Assembly (NCBI RefSeq): GCF_030013905.1
Contig: NZ_CP124862.1
Location: 186,001-250,000, forward strand
Origin: Petroclostridium sp. X23
GTDB lineage: Bacteria > Bacillota > Clostridia > SK-Y3
Reading direction: 5' to 3'
Length of the DNA stretch: 64,000 nt
Shown here: positions 35,777-43,265 of the stretch, piece by piece
Numbering within the stretch: position 1 is the first letter of the stretch
Layout: the number at the start of each line of letters is the position of its first letter
Notes under the pieces: generated by a model
Seen by the model: only the letters and a program-made list of their open reading frames with translations
The model's database searches: none
Told to the model about the DNA's origin: nothing
Program-made: the position numbers and the translations under genes

Positions 35777-36529
35777 TCAGGGGCGAGAAAGGCTTTTCCA
35801 CACGGTAACGGAATTTTTTATAGCCTTCGCTGCTTTTTCAATACTCTTTTCTTTAAGTGCATCAAGAATTTGTTTGTGGGTCTCCAGCGCTTTACGTCCG
35901 GTAGCCTCATTCTCGTGGGTTTTTTCGATAGAAAGAGCATAGAAGTCTAAAATAAATTCATACGTTCTCTCAATCAATCTGTTTTTAGTCGCAGAACTCA
36001 ATGCCAAATGGAAATCAAGGTCGCACCTGGATAATTCAGCAGGTGAAGCACTTCCGGTCTCCACTTTTTTTAACATATCAAGATAAACGTTCTCAATTCT
36101 ATTTAAATCCTCAGGGTCTGAATTCTTTATAATAAGCGTCGCTATATCTAGTTCCATTAATTGACGGAATTCAGCAAGCTCTTCAACATCAGGCTCAGCA
36201 AGAATGAGACTGAATAAAAGAGGATCAAATAGAGAATTAGTTGTAGATTTGGCAATATAAGTTCCATCGCCTTGCTTGATTTCTACAATTCCGAATGCAG
36301 AAAATATCTTCATCGCTTCACGGATTGAACCGCGGCTGACATTAAGGTTTTTTGCAAGATCGGTTTCATTTGGCAGTTTATCGCCCGGCAGCAGCTTTCT
36401 TGTGAGCAGTAATCTCTTAATATTGCTTATTACCACATCAACTGCTGTTTCCTTTTTCTGTGGAGTAAACATGTTCTTATTCACGTAGTCCTTGTTAGAA
36501 GAACCATATTCATTAAAACTGGTGATCAT
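35777..36529 (-). CDS. FadR-subfamily GntR regulator of the ABC/transketolase cluster
   Basis: 250 residues, with an N-terminal extension of about 30 residues before the winged helix (KLPNETDLAKNLNVSRGSIREAM) and a C-terminal FCD domain with DLDFHLALS and a late His-containing helix (EATGRKALETHKQIL). The recognition helix differs clearly from the three regulators at 10742, 16965 and 40364 (RGSIRE against RISVRA/RVSVRK), matching its different operator. ATG 36529 follows AAGGAG, and TTG 36532 is an alternative. It converges on the operon it presumably controls. Confidence 0.87.
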   Translation of the reverse strand: MITSFNEYGSSNKDYVNKNMFTPQKKETAVDVVISNIKRLLLTRKLLPGDKLPNETDLAKNLNVSRGSIREAMKIFSAFGIVEIKQGDGTYIAKSTTNSLFDPLLFSLILAEPDVEELAEFRQLMELDIATLIIKNSDPEDLNRIENVYLDMLKKVETGSASPAELSRCDLDFHLALSSATKNRLIERTYEFILDFYALSIEKTHENEATGRKALETHKQILDALKEKSIEKAAKAIKNSVTVWKSLSRP

Positions 36530-36580
36530 CAAATAAACTCCTTAATAGTATTTATCAAACTTAGAATATATGGAAAGTCT

Positions 36581-36637
36581 ATTAAACATATGATGTTTAA
36601 TGAATTAATTTTACCATTCGAACTTTCTTATTGTCAA
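36581..36637 (-). promoter_or_regulatory. Autoregulated promoter with 21-bp palindrome
   Basis: On the minus strand TTGACA (36632-36637), an 18-bp spacer and TAAAAT (36608-36613) precede the palindrome at 36581-36601, with arms ATTAAACAT and ATGTTTAAT around ATG. The arms are exact. The element starts 6 nt after the -10, the same geometry as the other regulon. The related copies at 27159 and 26972 tie this regulator to the operon. Confidence 0.75.
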
Positions 36638-36654
36638 TAACAATAATTACACAA

Positions 36655-36698
36655 AAAAATAGCAAAGGTTTAGAGAGCTTAAACTTTTGCTATTTTTA
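36655..36698 (-). terminator. Terminator of the CBS-GGDEF operon
   Basis: AAAAATAGCAAAGGTTTA and TAAACTTTTGCTATTTTT are near-perfect arms around GAGAGCT. It lies downstream of the minus-strand cyclase gene and has T-runs at both ends. Confidence 0.8.
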
Positions 36699-36788
36699 TA
36701 TGTTCGAAAATAACCGGTTATACTTTTGAGAAATAGCTGTGAAAGTTAGGTATAGGTTCTAGATATTATGTAGAGGATTTTGCTATCT

Positions 36789-37628
36789 TTAAAGATTTTG
36801 GACTACATATTTTTTAGGTGCTTGTTTTGCAGCGGTAGATGCTAAACTTGCTTTATTTAGTAACTCTTCAACCCAAAAAGTTTTTTCGGGATTATATTGT
36901 GTCATGTTTTGTTGGTCGGTATGAACAATTCCCACAGAGGCAGATATATCTAAATTATTAGGCCATTTTTTAGTTTGAAATTTGCGTATGAGTTTTACTG
37001 CAAGAGCTGTGGCTTTTTGTCTGCTATCATTTAATAATAATACAAATTCATCGCCACCAAACCGGCATACAAAAGTGTTTTCATTTTCAAACTTCTTTAG
37101 CATATTGCTTGTTTCCATTAAAATTTTATCACCAAACGCATGACCAAAATCTTTATCAATTCGTCCAAATTTATCCAGATCTAAAAAAATAAAACTGAAA
37201 GGACTATTATTTTTTAAAAAGGTCATGGATTTTGCAAGGATATATTCTTTTTTATACAAGCCAGTCAAACTGTCTTTGTATTTCCCTATTTCCTTAAATA
37301 GATCTGACTTGGTTAATATTCCCACTACTTTTTTGTTGTTGACAATCACTAATTTTTCAATATTGTATTGATCCATTAAACTTTGAGCTTCCCAAAGTGT
37401 GTTATGTGGTCCTAAAACTATGACATCAGATGTCATAGCGTCAGCCACTATTCTATTAGGATGGGCTTTTTTTATATCTCTGGAAGTTATAATTCCTACT
37501 AATGTCCCGTTGTCGATAACAGGTAACCCGCCAATCCTTTTCTCCCGCATAATTCTTTCAGCTTTCATAACACCGCTGAGTAAATCTATTGTAAATGGCT
37601 TTGGTGTCATTATTTGTTTAATAATCAT
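36789..37628 (-). CDS. Diguanylate cyclase with paired CBS domains
   Basis: 279 residues. Two CBS domains (residues about 5-115, with RIGGLPVIDNGTLVGIIT and NIEKLVIVNNKKVVGILT) precede a GGDEF domain with DSLTGLYKKEY, LDLDKFGRIDKDFGHAFGD and an intact RFGGDEF. It should make c-di-GMP from GTP, with the CBS pair sensing an adenine nucleotide. The RxxD inhibitory site expected five residues before GGDEF is absent (ENEN), so product inhibition may be lost. It overlaps the upstream gene in ATGA and lies behind a c-di-GMP riboswitch. Confidence 0.88.
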   Translation of the reverse strand: MIIKQIMTPKPFTIDLLSGVMKAERIMREKRIGGLPVIDNGTLVGIITSRDIKKAHPNRIVADAMTSDVIVLGPHNTLWEAQSLMDQYNIEKLVIVNNKKVVGILTKSDLFKEIGKYKDSLTGLYKKEYILAKSMTFLKNNSPFSFIFLDLDKFGRIDKDFGHAFGDKILMETSNMLKKFENENTFVCRFGGDEFVLLLNDSRQKATALAVKLIRKFQTKKWPNNLDISASVGIVHTDQQNMTQYNPEKTFWVEELLNKASLASTAAKQAPKKYVVQNL

Positions 37629-37969
37629 AGTTCAATTGACCTCTTTACGTTAATTTCTATGTTTATATTTGCCTTAAATACAGTACTATCGCTAATAAAA
37701 TCTTCTACTTCTTCAATAACTACTTTTGTTAATTGATTGCGTGATATTATTGACAGTATTTTTCTTCGGACAACGATAGCTTCAATCTTTGTATGCTCTA
37801 CTTTAATAACCTCATATTGGTCCGGTGATAGAACATCTGCCATTCTCCTGGCTGCTTCTGTCCCGATAGGCGCATATTTGCCAAGAATTAATATATCCTG
37901 CATAGGTGGCATCTCAAATTCACAAAACTTAATTGAGACGGTGGCACTTTTAGTTTTTTCACGTCGCAT
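37625..37969 (-). CDS. Small unknown protein co-transcribed with CBS-GGDEF
   Basis: 114 residues, no signal peptide, membrane helix or known motif. The first half contains LILGKYAPIGTEAARRMADVL, and the C-terminal half has an alternating charged/hydrophobic pattern suggesting mixed alpha/beta. AAGAAGG lies 8 nt before ATG 37969. It is the first gene after the c-di-GMP riboswitch and its stop overlaps the cyclase start by 4 bp, so the two proteins probably work together. I do not recognise the family. Confidence 0.7.
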   Translation of the reverse strand: MRREKTKSATVSIKFCEFEMPPMQDILILGKYAPIGTEAARRMADVLSPDQYEVIKVEHTKIEAIVVRRKILSIISRNQLTKVVIEEVEDFISDSTVFKANINIEINVKRSIEL

Positions 37970-38153
37970 ATATATGACCTTCTTTCTAAGTTATAAAGCT
38001 CATTTATCTGATTAGCAGAACAAACTAATGTAGTTCACTTGCAATCCAGTATAAATTTATAACATAACCTTCGTTAAATACAGCAATGATTTGGATATGT
38101 ACTTTCTTGATTAAAATTGTATTGTATAAGCGGGAGAGTTAGCCTATCCTCAC

Positions 38154-38195
38154 TATAAAGAAGGCACCTACAGGATCATAGGTGCCTTCTTTATA
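38154..38195 (-). terminator. Expression-platform terminator of the c-di-GMP riboswitch
   Basis: A perfect 17-bp stem (38154-38170 against 38179-38195, core GGCACCTA) with an 8-nt loop and T-rich 3' side. It lies about 30 nt after the riboswitch on the minus strand and 185 nt before the first gene, the position expected for a ligand-controlled terminator. Confidence 0.75.
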
Positions 38196-38224
38196 TAGGT
38201 TACGCAAATCAATAATAACTTTTT

Positions 38225-38320
38225 TAAGTAATCTTCGGCAACCTGGCAATCGTAGGAAAAGATATTCCAGTAGACCCATGGTTTTGCGACCTTATTTTTC
38301 AATAAGTGTGCCATTATCGG
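38225..38320 (-). promoter_or_regulatory. Cyclic di-GMP-I (GEMM-I) riboswitch
   Basis: Read on the minus strand, the hallmarks of the GEMM-I class appear in order: an AAUGGCAC segment, a stem closed by a GAAA tetraloop (CUUAUU-GAAA-AAUAAG), then CGCAAAACCAUGGGUCUA, a second stem with a variable loop, and the 3' element UUGCCAGGUUGCCGAA. The tetraloop, the CGCAAA strand and GCCAGGUUGCC are the most conserved parts of this family. The downstream 114-residue protein and diguanylate cyclase genes are the evident targets. Confidence 0.88.
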
Positions 38321-38373
38321 TATATATTAAGTTTTGTTTAAAAAAGTTTTTACTATATATTCCAGAGTTGTAG

Positions 38374-38803
38374 TGCTAAAGCACTATAACTCTGCCTCTT
38401 ATGTAGGTCTAAAGTACCTTTATTGTTAATATTCTACATAATTATACAATATCCTCTTTTTTTTAAAAAATTTTTAATTTTTTTGTATTAATTATGCTAG
38501 GTTTCTTTTATAAGGTATATCCACTTCCAATCATCACCAGTAGCATTATAATGTACAAATTTTCAACAGTAGGGTTAATAAGGCTTGCGTTAAGAGAATA
38601 ATTCATGCCGACACATATAGATTTATTTACTTTTGTTATAGTAATTGATAGAAATACAAGTTTTTGTCCTTCAGAAAGAGAAAGATTCCAAGAAGAATTA
38701 GAAGAGCAATAAATAAGGTTTTAGTAAAGAATCATAACGAAGTTACTCACGTTATGATCCTAAAAATAAAGATGAGGGTGCGGAGTAAAGTACACAATTA
38801 GTT
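38374..38803. other. Gene-poor stretch with possible remnants
   Basis: A hairpin AGAGTTGTAGTGC/GCACTATAACTCT lies at about 38363-38392. A 35-codon frame from ATG 38605 (ending SERERFQEELEEQ, stop at 38712) and another from ATG 38494 have protein-like stretches but no convincing ribosome site. They may be decayed gene ends. No promoter or structured RNA besides the riboswitch at the left is recognised. Confidence 0.3.
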
Positions 38804-38977
38804 TTAGCTTTTAGTTTTTTCTATAATGTTAACAGCTTCTTCGTAAAGAATAGCTTTCTTAAAATGTTTCTGGATACCATCAATAATCCAATCTTTACGT
38901 TTTTGGTTTAGCTCAGGGCATCGTTGATTGCTACATGTACCATTATGTTTTATTGATCCGCATTGACAAAAATCCAA
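38804..38977 (-). CDS. Small cysteine-rich protein
   Basis: 57 residues starting at TTG 38977, which has AAGGAG 8 nt upstream; GTG 38986 is the longer alternative but overlaps the ribosome site. The N-terminus has CQCGSIKHNGTCSNQRCPEL with four cysteines spaced like a zinc knuckle, then a basic helix. It may bind zinc or nucleic acid. I know no characterised relative. Confidence 0.55.
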   Translation of the reverse strand: MDFCQCGSIKHNGTCSNQRCPELNQKRKDWIIDGIQKHFKKAILYEEAVNIIEKTKS

Positions 38978-39093
38978 TATTATCACTCCTTAAAAGATTA
39001 TATTCATAGTTTATCCTAAAAAAAGAAGATTAACAGACAGGTTTAATGTAATAAAAAAATCATAGATTCTTGTCTCTATAATCTTTGATTTAA

Positions 39094-39170
<77 letters not shown>

Positions 39171-39352
39171 ATATATTTTGTGCGACACTAGTTACTTTAT
39201 CATAGATTCTTCGAAAAGTAAAGCGAAGTTTATGAAGGGCAAGGGCAGCAGGTTTGATTTTTATTGTACTAGCATTATTGGTGCCTTTCTATACTGGATA
39301 ATGTTTTTATTTGGATAGGTAGACATTGGCCCAGAACTACAATATAATGTAA

Positions 39353-39487
39353 TTAATAAGCAGGGAAAGTATATTCTACCCTATTGCAGTAAGGACCGCC
39401 GTATTGTGTTATAATATATTTTGCCATTTTAGGATTAGGACATTTTATTTTTACCGGATATTCCAGCTTTTTTTCATATACCCACAT
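39353..39487 (-). pseudogene. cotJC: Truncated cotJC (manganese-catalase-like spore coat protein)
   Basis: The frame begins MWVYEKKLEYPVKIKCPNP and continues through AKYIITQYGGP, which is the recognisable N-terminus of CotJC. It then diverges and stops after 44 codons, where the family runs to about 190. The di-iron/manganese ligand residues are therefore missing. The next 180 nt to the tRNA do not resume the CotJC sequence in any frame I read. It follows cotJB by 3 nt in the normal operon order, so this is a deletion remnant. Confidence 0.8.
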
Positions 39488-39490
39488 AAA

Positions 39491-39805
39491 CTAACACTCC
39501 TCCCCAGCAAGTTGAAAGTTGAATTCGGCGCTCCATGGCCAGGGGTTATTATTCCACTGCCAAGGGTAGCCATGTATAGGTCCGTATGCATTGATCGGTC
39601 CGTACATTCTTTCATAAGTATTTCTTAACATATTTGCTTGCATAGCAACACAATTATACTTCATCAATGCTTCTCTATCGCAAGGGTGAGTATCAAGATA
39701 TAAATGCAAGTCTATGACCATAAAATCAAGTGCTGAAAGTTGCTTTAACATTTCATCTCTACTCATATGCATTCTATCCATATCCATATTCATATTCATA
39801 TTCAT
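39491..39805 (-). CDS. cotJB: Spore coat protein CotJB
   Basis: 104 residues, family length about 90-100. The core LKQLSALDFMVIDLHLYLDTHPCDREALMKYN is typical. The N-terminus is an unusual run of alternating Met and Asn/Asp produced by tandem ATGAAT/ATGGAT units, offering several in-frame starts, and the C-terminus is rich in Trp/Pro/Tyr. AGGAGG is 7 nt before ATG 39805. It acts in the spore coat with CotJA and normally CotJC, under mother-cell sigma-E control in known cases. Confidence 0.9.
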   Translation of the reverse strand: MNMNMNMDMDRMHMSRDEMLKQLSALDFMVIDLHLYLDTHPCDREALMKYNCVAMQANMLRNTYERMYGPINAYGPIHGYPWQWNNNPWPWSAEFNFQLAGEEC

Positions 39806-39820
39806 ATACCTTCCTCCTTT

Positions 39821-40135
39821 TTAGTCAAATACGGGTGGTTTGCATCTTTTATCGGGGGCTGTATAAGGGCTATAGAGTTCTGGGAATACAGTTCCTTTAT
39901 CCAGTCCTTCTACAGGTTCATATGTGGTACAATATTTCTGAAAAGGAACATAGGCTCTTGCAAGCTTTACATTATACAAAACTGTTTCTTGCGGTATGCA
40001 AGGGCCGGCAGGCGGACAATACATACCTGGGAGCTGCTGCGGTGCGCGGTGCATGTCGGGCAGATATGGCATATCCGGCATCATATTATGCCCTGGATCA
40101 TGAAAATATGTCTCAGGTGCGCAGTTATCAATCAT
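39821..40135 (-). CDS. cotJA: Spore coat-associated protein CotJA
   Basis: 104 residues, Pro- and Tyr-rich. The family core is in LARAYVPFQKYCTTYEPVEGLDKGTVFPELYSPY (residues about 58-91). The N-terminal half is a Met/Pro/His-rich extension longer than in typical relatives. AAGGAGG precedes ATG 40135. It is the first gene of the minus-strand cotJ operon. Confidence 0.9.
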   Translation of the reverse strand: MIDNCAPETYFHDPGHNMMPDMPYLPDMHRAPQQLPGMYCPPAGPCIPQETVLYNVKLARAYVPFQKYCTTYEPVEGLDKGTVFPELYSPYTAPDKRCKPPVFD

Positions 40136-40363
40136 AATAAATCCTCCTTAAAAATAGGTTTCTCATATACATAATATTCTCATTGATAAAATTTGTTACA
40201 AATAATAATATCTAATTGATCAGACAACATCATTTAATCAAAAGTGCATAGCATAAAGTGAAAAATATAATGATAAACAGATATTTATAAAAAAATAATT
40301 CATAATTATTTTAAAATATGTTATTATAAGACAAGTATATTGATTTCTAAGGAGAATGTGACA

Positions 40364-41050
40364 GTGAATAGTGCGAGTGATCAGATATATTTTGATATAC
40401 AATCGAAAATTATTAGCGGAGAATTAAAAAGTGGCGATAAACTACCATCGGAAAATGATATGTGCAAATTATGGAATACTAGTAGAGTATCTGTAAGGAA
40501 AGCTCTAGAAAGACTTGTTGCTATCGGTGTGCTTTACAAGAGAAAGGGTGGAGGGACCTATATAAGCGAATTGGATGCGTCCATGTATTTTACCTCTTTG
40601 TTACCGTTTATTCTCTTTAGAAAAGAAAATATGATTGATATCCTGGAGTTTAGGAAAATTATAGAAGTTGGGGCTGTAAGACTTTGCGCGCAGAGAAGAA
40701 ATGATAACACAATAAAAAAACTTCATGAGTTGTTGGATGAAATGGAGGAATACAAAGATGACCGCGAAAGATTTCCTTATACGGATTTGCAATTTCACTT
40801 AGAAATCGCAAAAGGTACTGACAATGCAGTGATTGTTAAAATAAATAATATACTTATAAGCCTTTTGGAAACGCATCAAAAGAGCTTGAATAAAGTATTG
40901 GGGCCATCTGGTGGATTAAACGATCATAAAAATATCCTTATAGCGATAGAAGATAAAAATCCTGAACTGGGTGCTCATTTTATGGAGATGCATATTGTAA
41001 GGACAATTAATGATATTAAGAAAGCCCAAGATATTAAAGCTGAAGATTAA
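40364..41050 (+). CDS. FadR-subfamily GntR transcriptional regulator (paralogue 3)
   Basis: 228 residues: winged helix with LPSENDMCKLWNTSRVSVRKALERL and a GGGTYISEL wing, then an FCD domain with TDLQFHLEI, LNDHKNILIAI and MEMHIVRTI supplying likely metal ligands. GTG 40364 is chosen, being 9 nt after AAGGAG; the reading from TTG 40340 would include that site. It is more distant from the regulators at 10742 and 16965, but the helix is similar and TGTAATACA sites lie just downstream, so it probably controls the dehydratase gene. Confidence 0.85.
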   Translation: MNSASDQIYFDIQSKIISGELKSGDKLPSENDMCKLWNTSRVSVRKALERLVAIGVLYKRKGGGTYISELDASMYFTSLLPFILFRKENMIDILEFRKIIEVGAVRLCAQRRNDNTIKKLHELLDEMEEYKDDRERFPYTDLQFHLEIAKGTDNAVIVKINNILISLLETHQKSLNKVLGPSGGLNDHKNILIAIEDKNPELGAHFMEMHIVRTINDIKKAQDIKAED

Positions 41051-41132
41051 AAACACTGTCGGAAGTTTATCATAAAATATGTCATAATAATTAATCAAAT
41101 ATTATTATGGCATATTTTATAACCAAATAATC

Positions 41133-41141
41133 TGTAATACA
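41133..41141. promoter_or_regulatory. Auxiliary TGTAATACA operator
   Basis: The palindrome CTGTAATACAG (41132-41142) lies 107 bp upstream of the operator at 41240-41248 and just after the regulator gene. No good promoter is seen at the usual distance, so it may be a second site for cooperative binding. Confidence 0.55.
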
Positions 41142-41205
41142 GATATCTTAAAATATGTTGGATTTAAAATAAAAAAATAGCATATAACAGGCGAATATGT
41201 TTATA

Positions 41206-41248
41206 TTGACGAATGAAATATAAAATTATATAATTAACTTGTAATACA
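41206..41248 (+). promoter_or_regulatory. Promoter with TGTAATACA operator, dehydratase gene
   Basis: TTGACG 41206-41211, 17-bp spacer, TATAAT 41229-41234, then TGTAATACA 41240-41248, 5 nt after the -10. This is the same arrangement as at 8602, 11494, 17982 and 18123, though this site lies more than 20 kb from them. Confidence 0.78.
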
Positions 41249-41289
41249 GAAATGCTATTAATAAATAATATAGAAAAGGAATGGTTTGA

Positions 41290-43008
41290 ATGTTAAAAAG
41301 TCAAAGAATGAGAAGTGTTGCTGCGGAAATGGACTCATTAAAACTTGGAGCCGGATGGACTGTAGAAGAATTGAACCGGCCGCAGGTGATGGTTCAAAGC
41401 TCATGGGGAGATAGTCATCCGGGAAGCGTTCATCTCGGAAGATTAGCTGAACAAGCCAAAAAAGGGATTCGTCAAATGGGAGGACGGCCTGCACAATTTA
41501 CTGTGACAGATATTTGTGACGGTATTGCACAAGGGCATGATGGGATGAATTATTCATTAATATCCAGAGAGATGATTGCACTGACTATTGAAACACAGTT
41601 AAATGCAATACCTTTTGACGGTGGCATATTCATATCATCATGTGATAAGTCGGTGCCTGCTCATCTGATTGCAATTGCTAAGAGCGATATGCCTTCTATA
41701 TTTGTTCCCGGAGGAATGATGATTGCTGGGAAAGACAACCTGACATTAGAGCAAATCGGATCATATTATGCGCAATATCTAAAAAAAGAGATTACCGAAG
41801 AAAAATATGAGCAATATAAACAAGATGCTTGCCCCAGCTGTGGTGCATGCCAGTTTATGGGCACTGCTTCAACTATGCAAGTAATGGCGGAAGCACTCGG
41901 TATTGCCCTGCCGGGCTCAGCACTAATTCCTGCGGTAAAGGATGAAATAGACCAAAATGCATTAGTGGCAGGGAAGCAAATATTGAAGCTGATTGAAATG
42001 GATTTGACCCCGGCTAAAATTATCACTCGGAAGGCTTTTGAAAATGCAATTATGGTACATGCGGCAATTGCAGGTTCTACCAATTCATTGCTGCATATGC
42101 CTGCCATTGCGCACCAATTGGGTATTGAGATCAATCCTGAACTATTTGATGAGATACATCGAAAAATACCGTATATAACAAATGTCCGTCCTAGCGGTAG
42201 TTTCCCGGGAGAGTATTATTGGTATGCGGGAGGTACTCCGGCAATCATGGAAGCGATTAAAAAACATTTGCATTTGGATGTGATGACAGTTACGGGAAAA
42301 ACTCTGGGTGAAAATCTGGAAGGTTTAAAGAAGAACGGTTTTTATGAAAATTGTAATAGATATTTAATAGAAAAAGGGGTAGAAAAAACAGCGGTAATAA
42401 AGCCATATGAACAACCGATACAAAAACAAGGCGCAATCGCAATTTTAAAAGGAAATCTGGCACCGGAAGGAGCAGTGGTAAAGCATTCGGCAATTGTTAA
42501 GGAAATGCATCAAACGATTGGAACGGCAAGACCATTTAACTGTGAAGAAGACGCATATAAAGCGGTTATAGAAAAAAGAATAAAACCCGGAGATATGGTT
42601 TTTATCAGATATGAAGGACCTAAAGGATCCGGAATGCCGGAGATGTTTTATACTACCGAAGCGATTGCTTCAGATCCGGAACTTGTCAGCACGGTAGCGC
42701 TTATTACCGATGGAAGATATTCAGGAGCAACACGGGGTCCTGCAATCGGGCATGTATCACCCGAAGCTGCTGAAGGCGGTCCCATTGCATTGGTGGAAGA
42801 GGGAGACCTGATCAAAATTGACATACCGGCTAGACGATTGGATATTGTAGGCGTTGCGGGTGAAATGAAAACCGAAGAGGAGATGACCGCAATTTTAAAG
42901 AAAAGAAAAGAAGATTATAAAATGATACCTTTAAAAGAGAAAAGCGGAATATTGAAAATTTACTCAAAACTTGCCGTATCTCCTATGAAAGGCGGATATA
43001 TGGAATAA
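41290..43008 (+). CDS. IlvD/Edd family dehydratase, probable sugar-acid dehydratase
   Basis: 572 residues, family length. Cluster-binding cysteines are visible in FTVTDICDG, SSCDKSVPAH and ACPSCGACQFMGTAST, and the C-terminal half has LITDGRYSGATRGPAIGHVSPEA. Enzymes of this family remove water from dihydroxy acids: dihydroxyisovalerate in branched-chain synthesis, or aldonates in sugar-acid catabolism. The lone position beside a FadR-type regulator and operators shared with TRAP operons favours the sugar-acid role. AAAAGGA precedes ATG 41290. Confidence 0.88.
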   Translation: MLKSQRMRSVAAEMDSLKLGAGWTVEELNRPQVMVQSSWGDSHPGSVHLGRLAEQAKKGIRQMGGRPAQFTVTDICDGIAQGHDGMNYSLISREMIALTIETQLNAIPFDGGIFISSCDKSVPAHLIAIAKSDMPSIFVPGGMMIAGKDNLTLEQIGSYYAQYLKKEITEEKYEQYKQDACPSCGACQFMGTASTMQVMAEALGIALPGSALIPAVKDEIDQNALVAGKQILKLIEMDLTPAKIITRKAFENAIMVHAAIAGSTNSLLHMPAIAHQLGIEINPELFDEIHRKIPYITNVRPSGSFPGEYYWYAGGTPAIMEAIKKHLHLDVMTVTGKTLGENLEGLKKNGFYENCNRYLIEKGVEKTAVIKPYEQPIQKQGAIAILKGNLAPEGAVVKHSAIVKEMHQTIGTARPFNCEEDAYKAVIEKRIKPGDMVFIRYEGPKGSGMPEMFYTTEAIASDPELVSTVALITDGRYSGATRGPAIGHVSPEAAEGGPIALVEEGDLIKIDIPARRLDIVGVAGEMKTEEEMTAILKKRKEDYKMIPLKEKSGILKIYSKLAVSPMKGGYME

Positions 43009-43265
43009 TTTACAAGAAAGCAGCAATATATTTCATACAAGTCTTTGTTGTATTTAATATAATAGTAATATCGTTAATGAATTTGTAATAGTATTTAATA
43101 AATTTGTAATATTTTAAGGATATATAAGAATAACTGCATATAGGTATTATAATATAAAATAATCCACTAATGTCATCTTAGACTAAATAATATTATTATG
43201 GTAAACTAATAAACATATTAGCTTAGACCAGTAGTATGTATGATTATTTAGGGAGGATGATGAAG

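Noticed and set aside
38182..38373. 63-codon plus-strand open frame
   Set aside because: It is antisense to the c-di-GMP riboswitch and terminator and has no ribosome site.
39730..40174. Two 135-codon plus-strand open frames
   Set aside because: They are antisense to cotJA/cotJB, whose products are recognisable and have proper ribosome sites.
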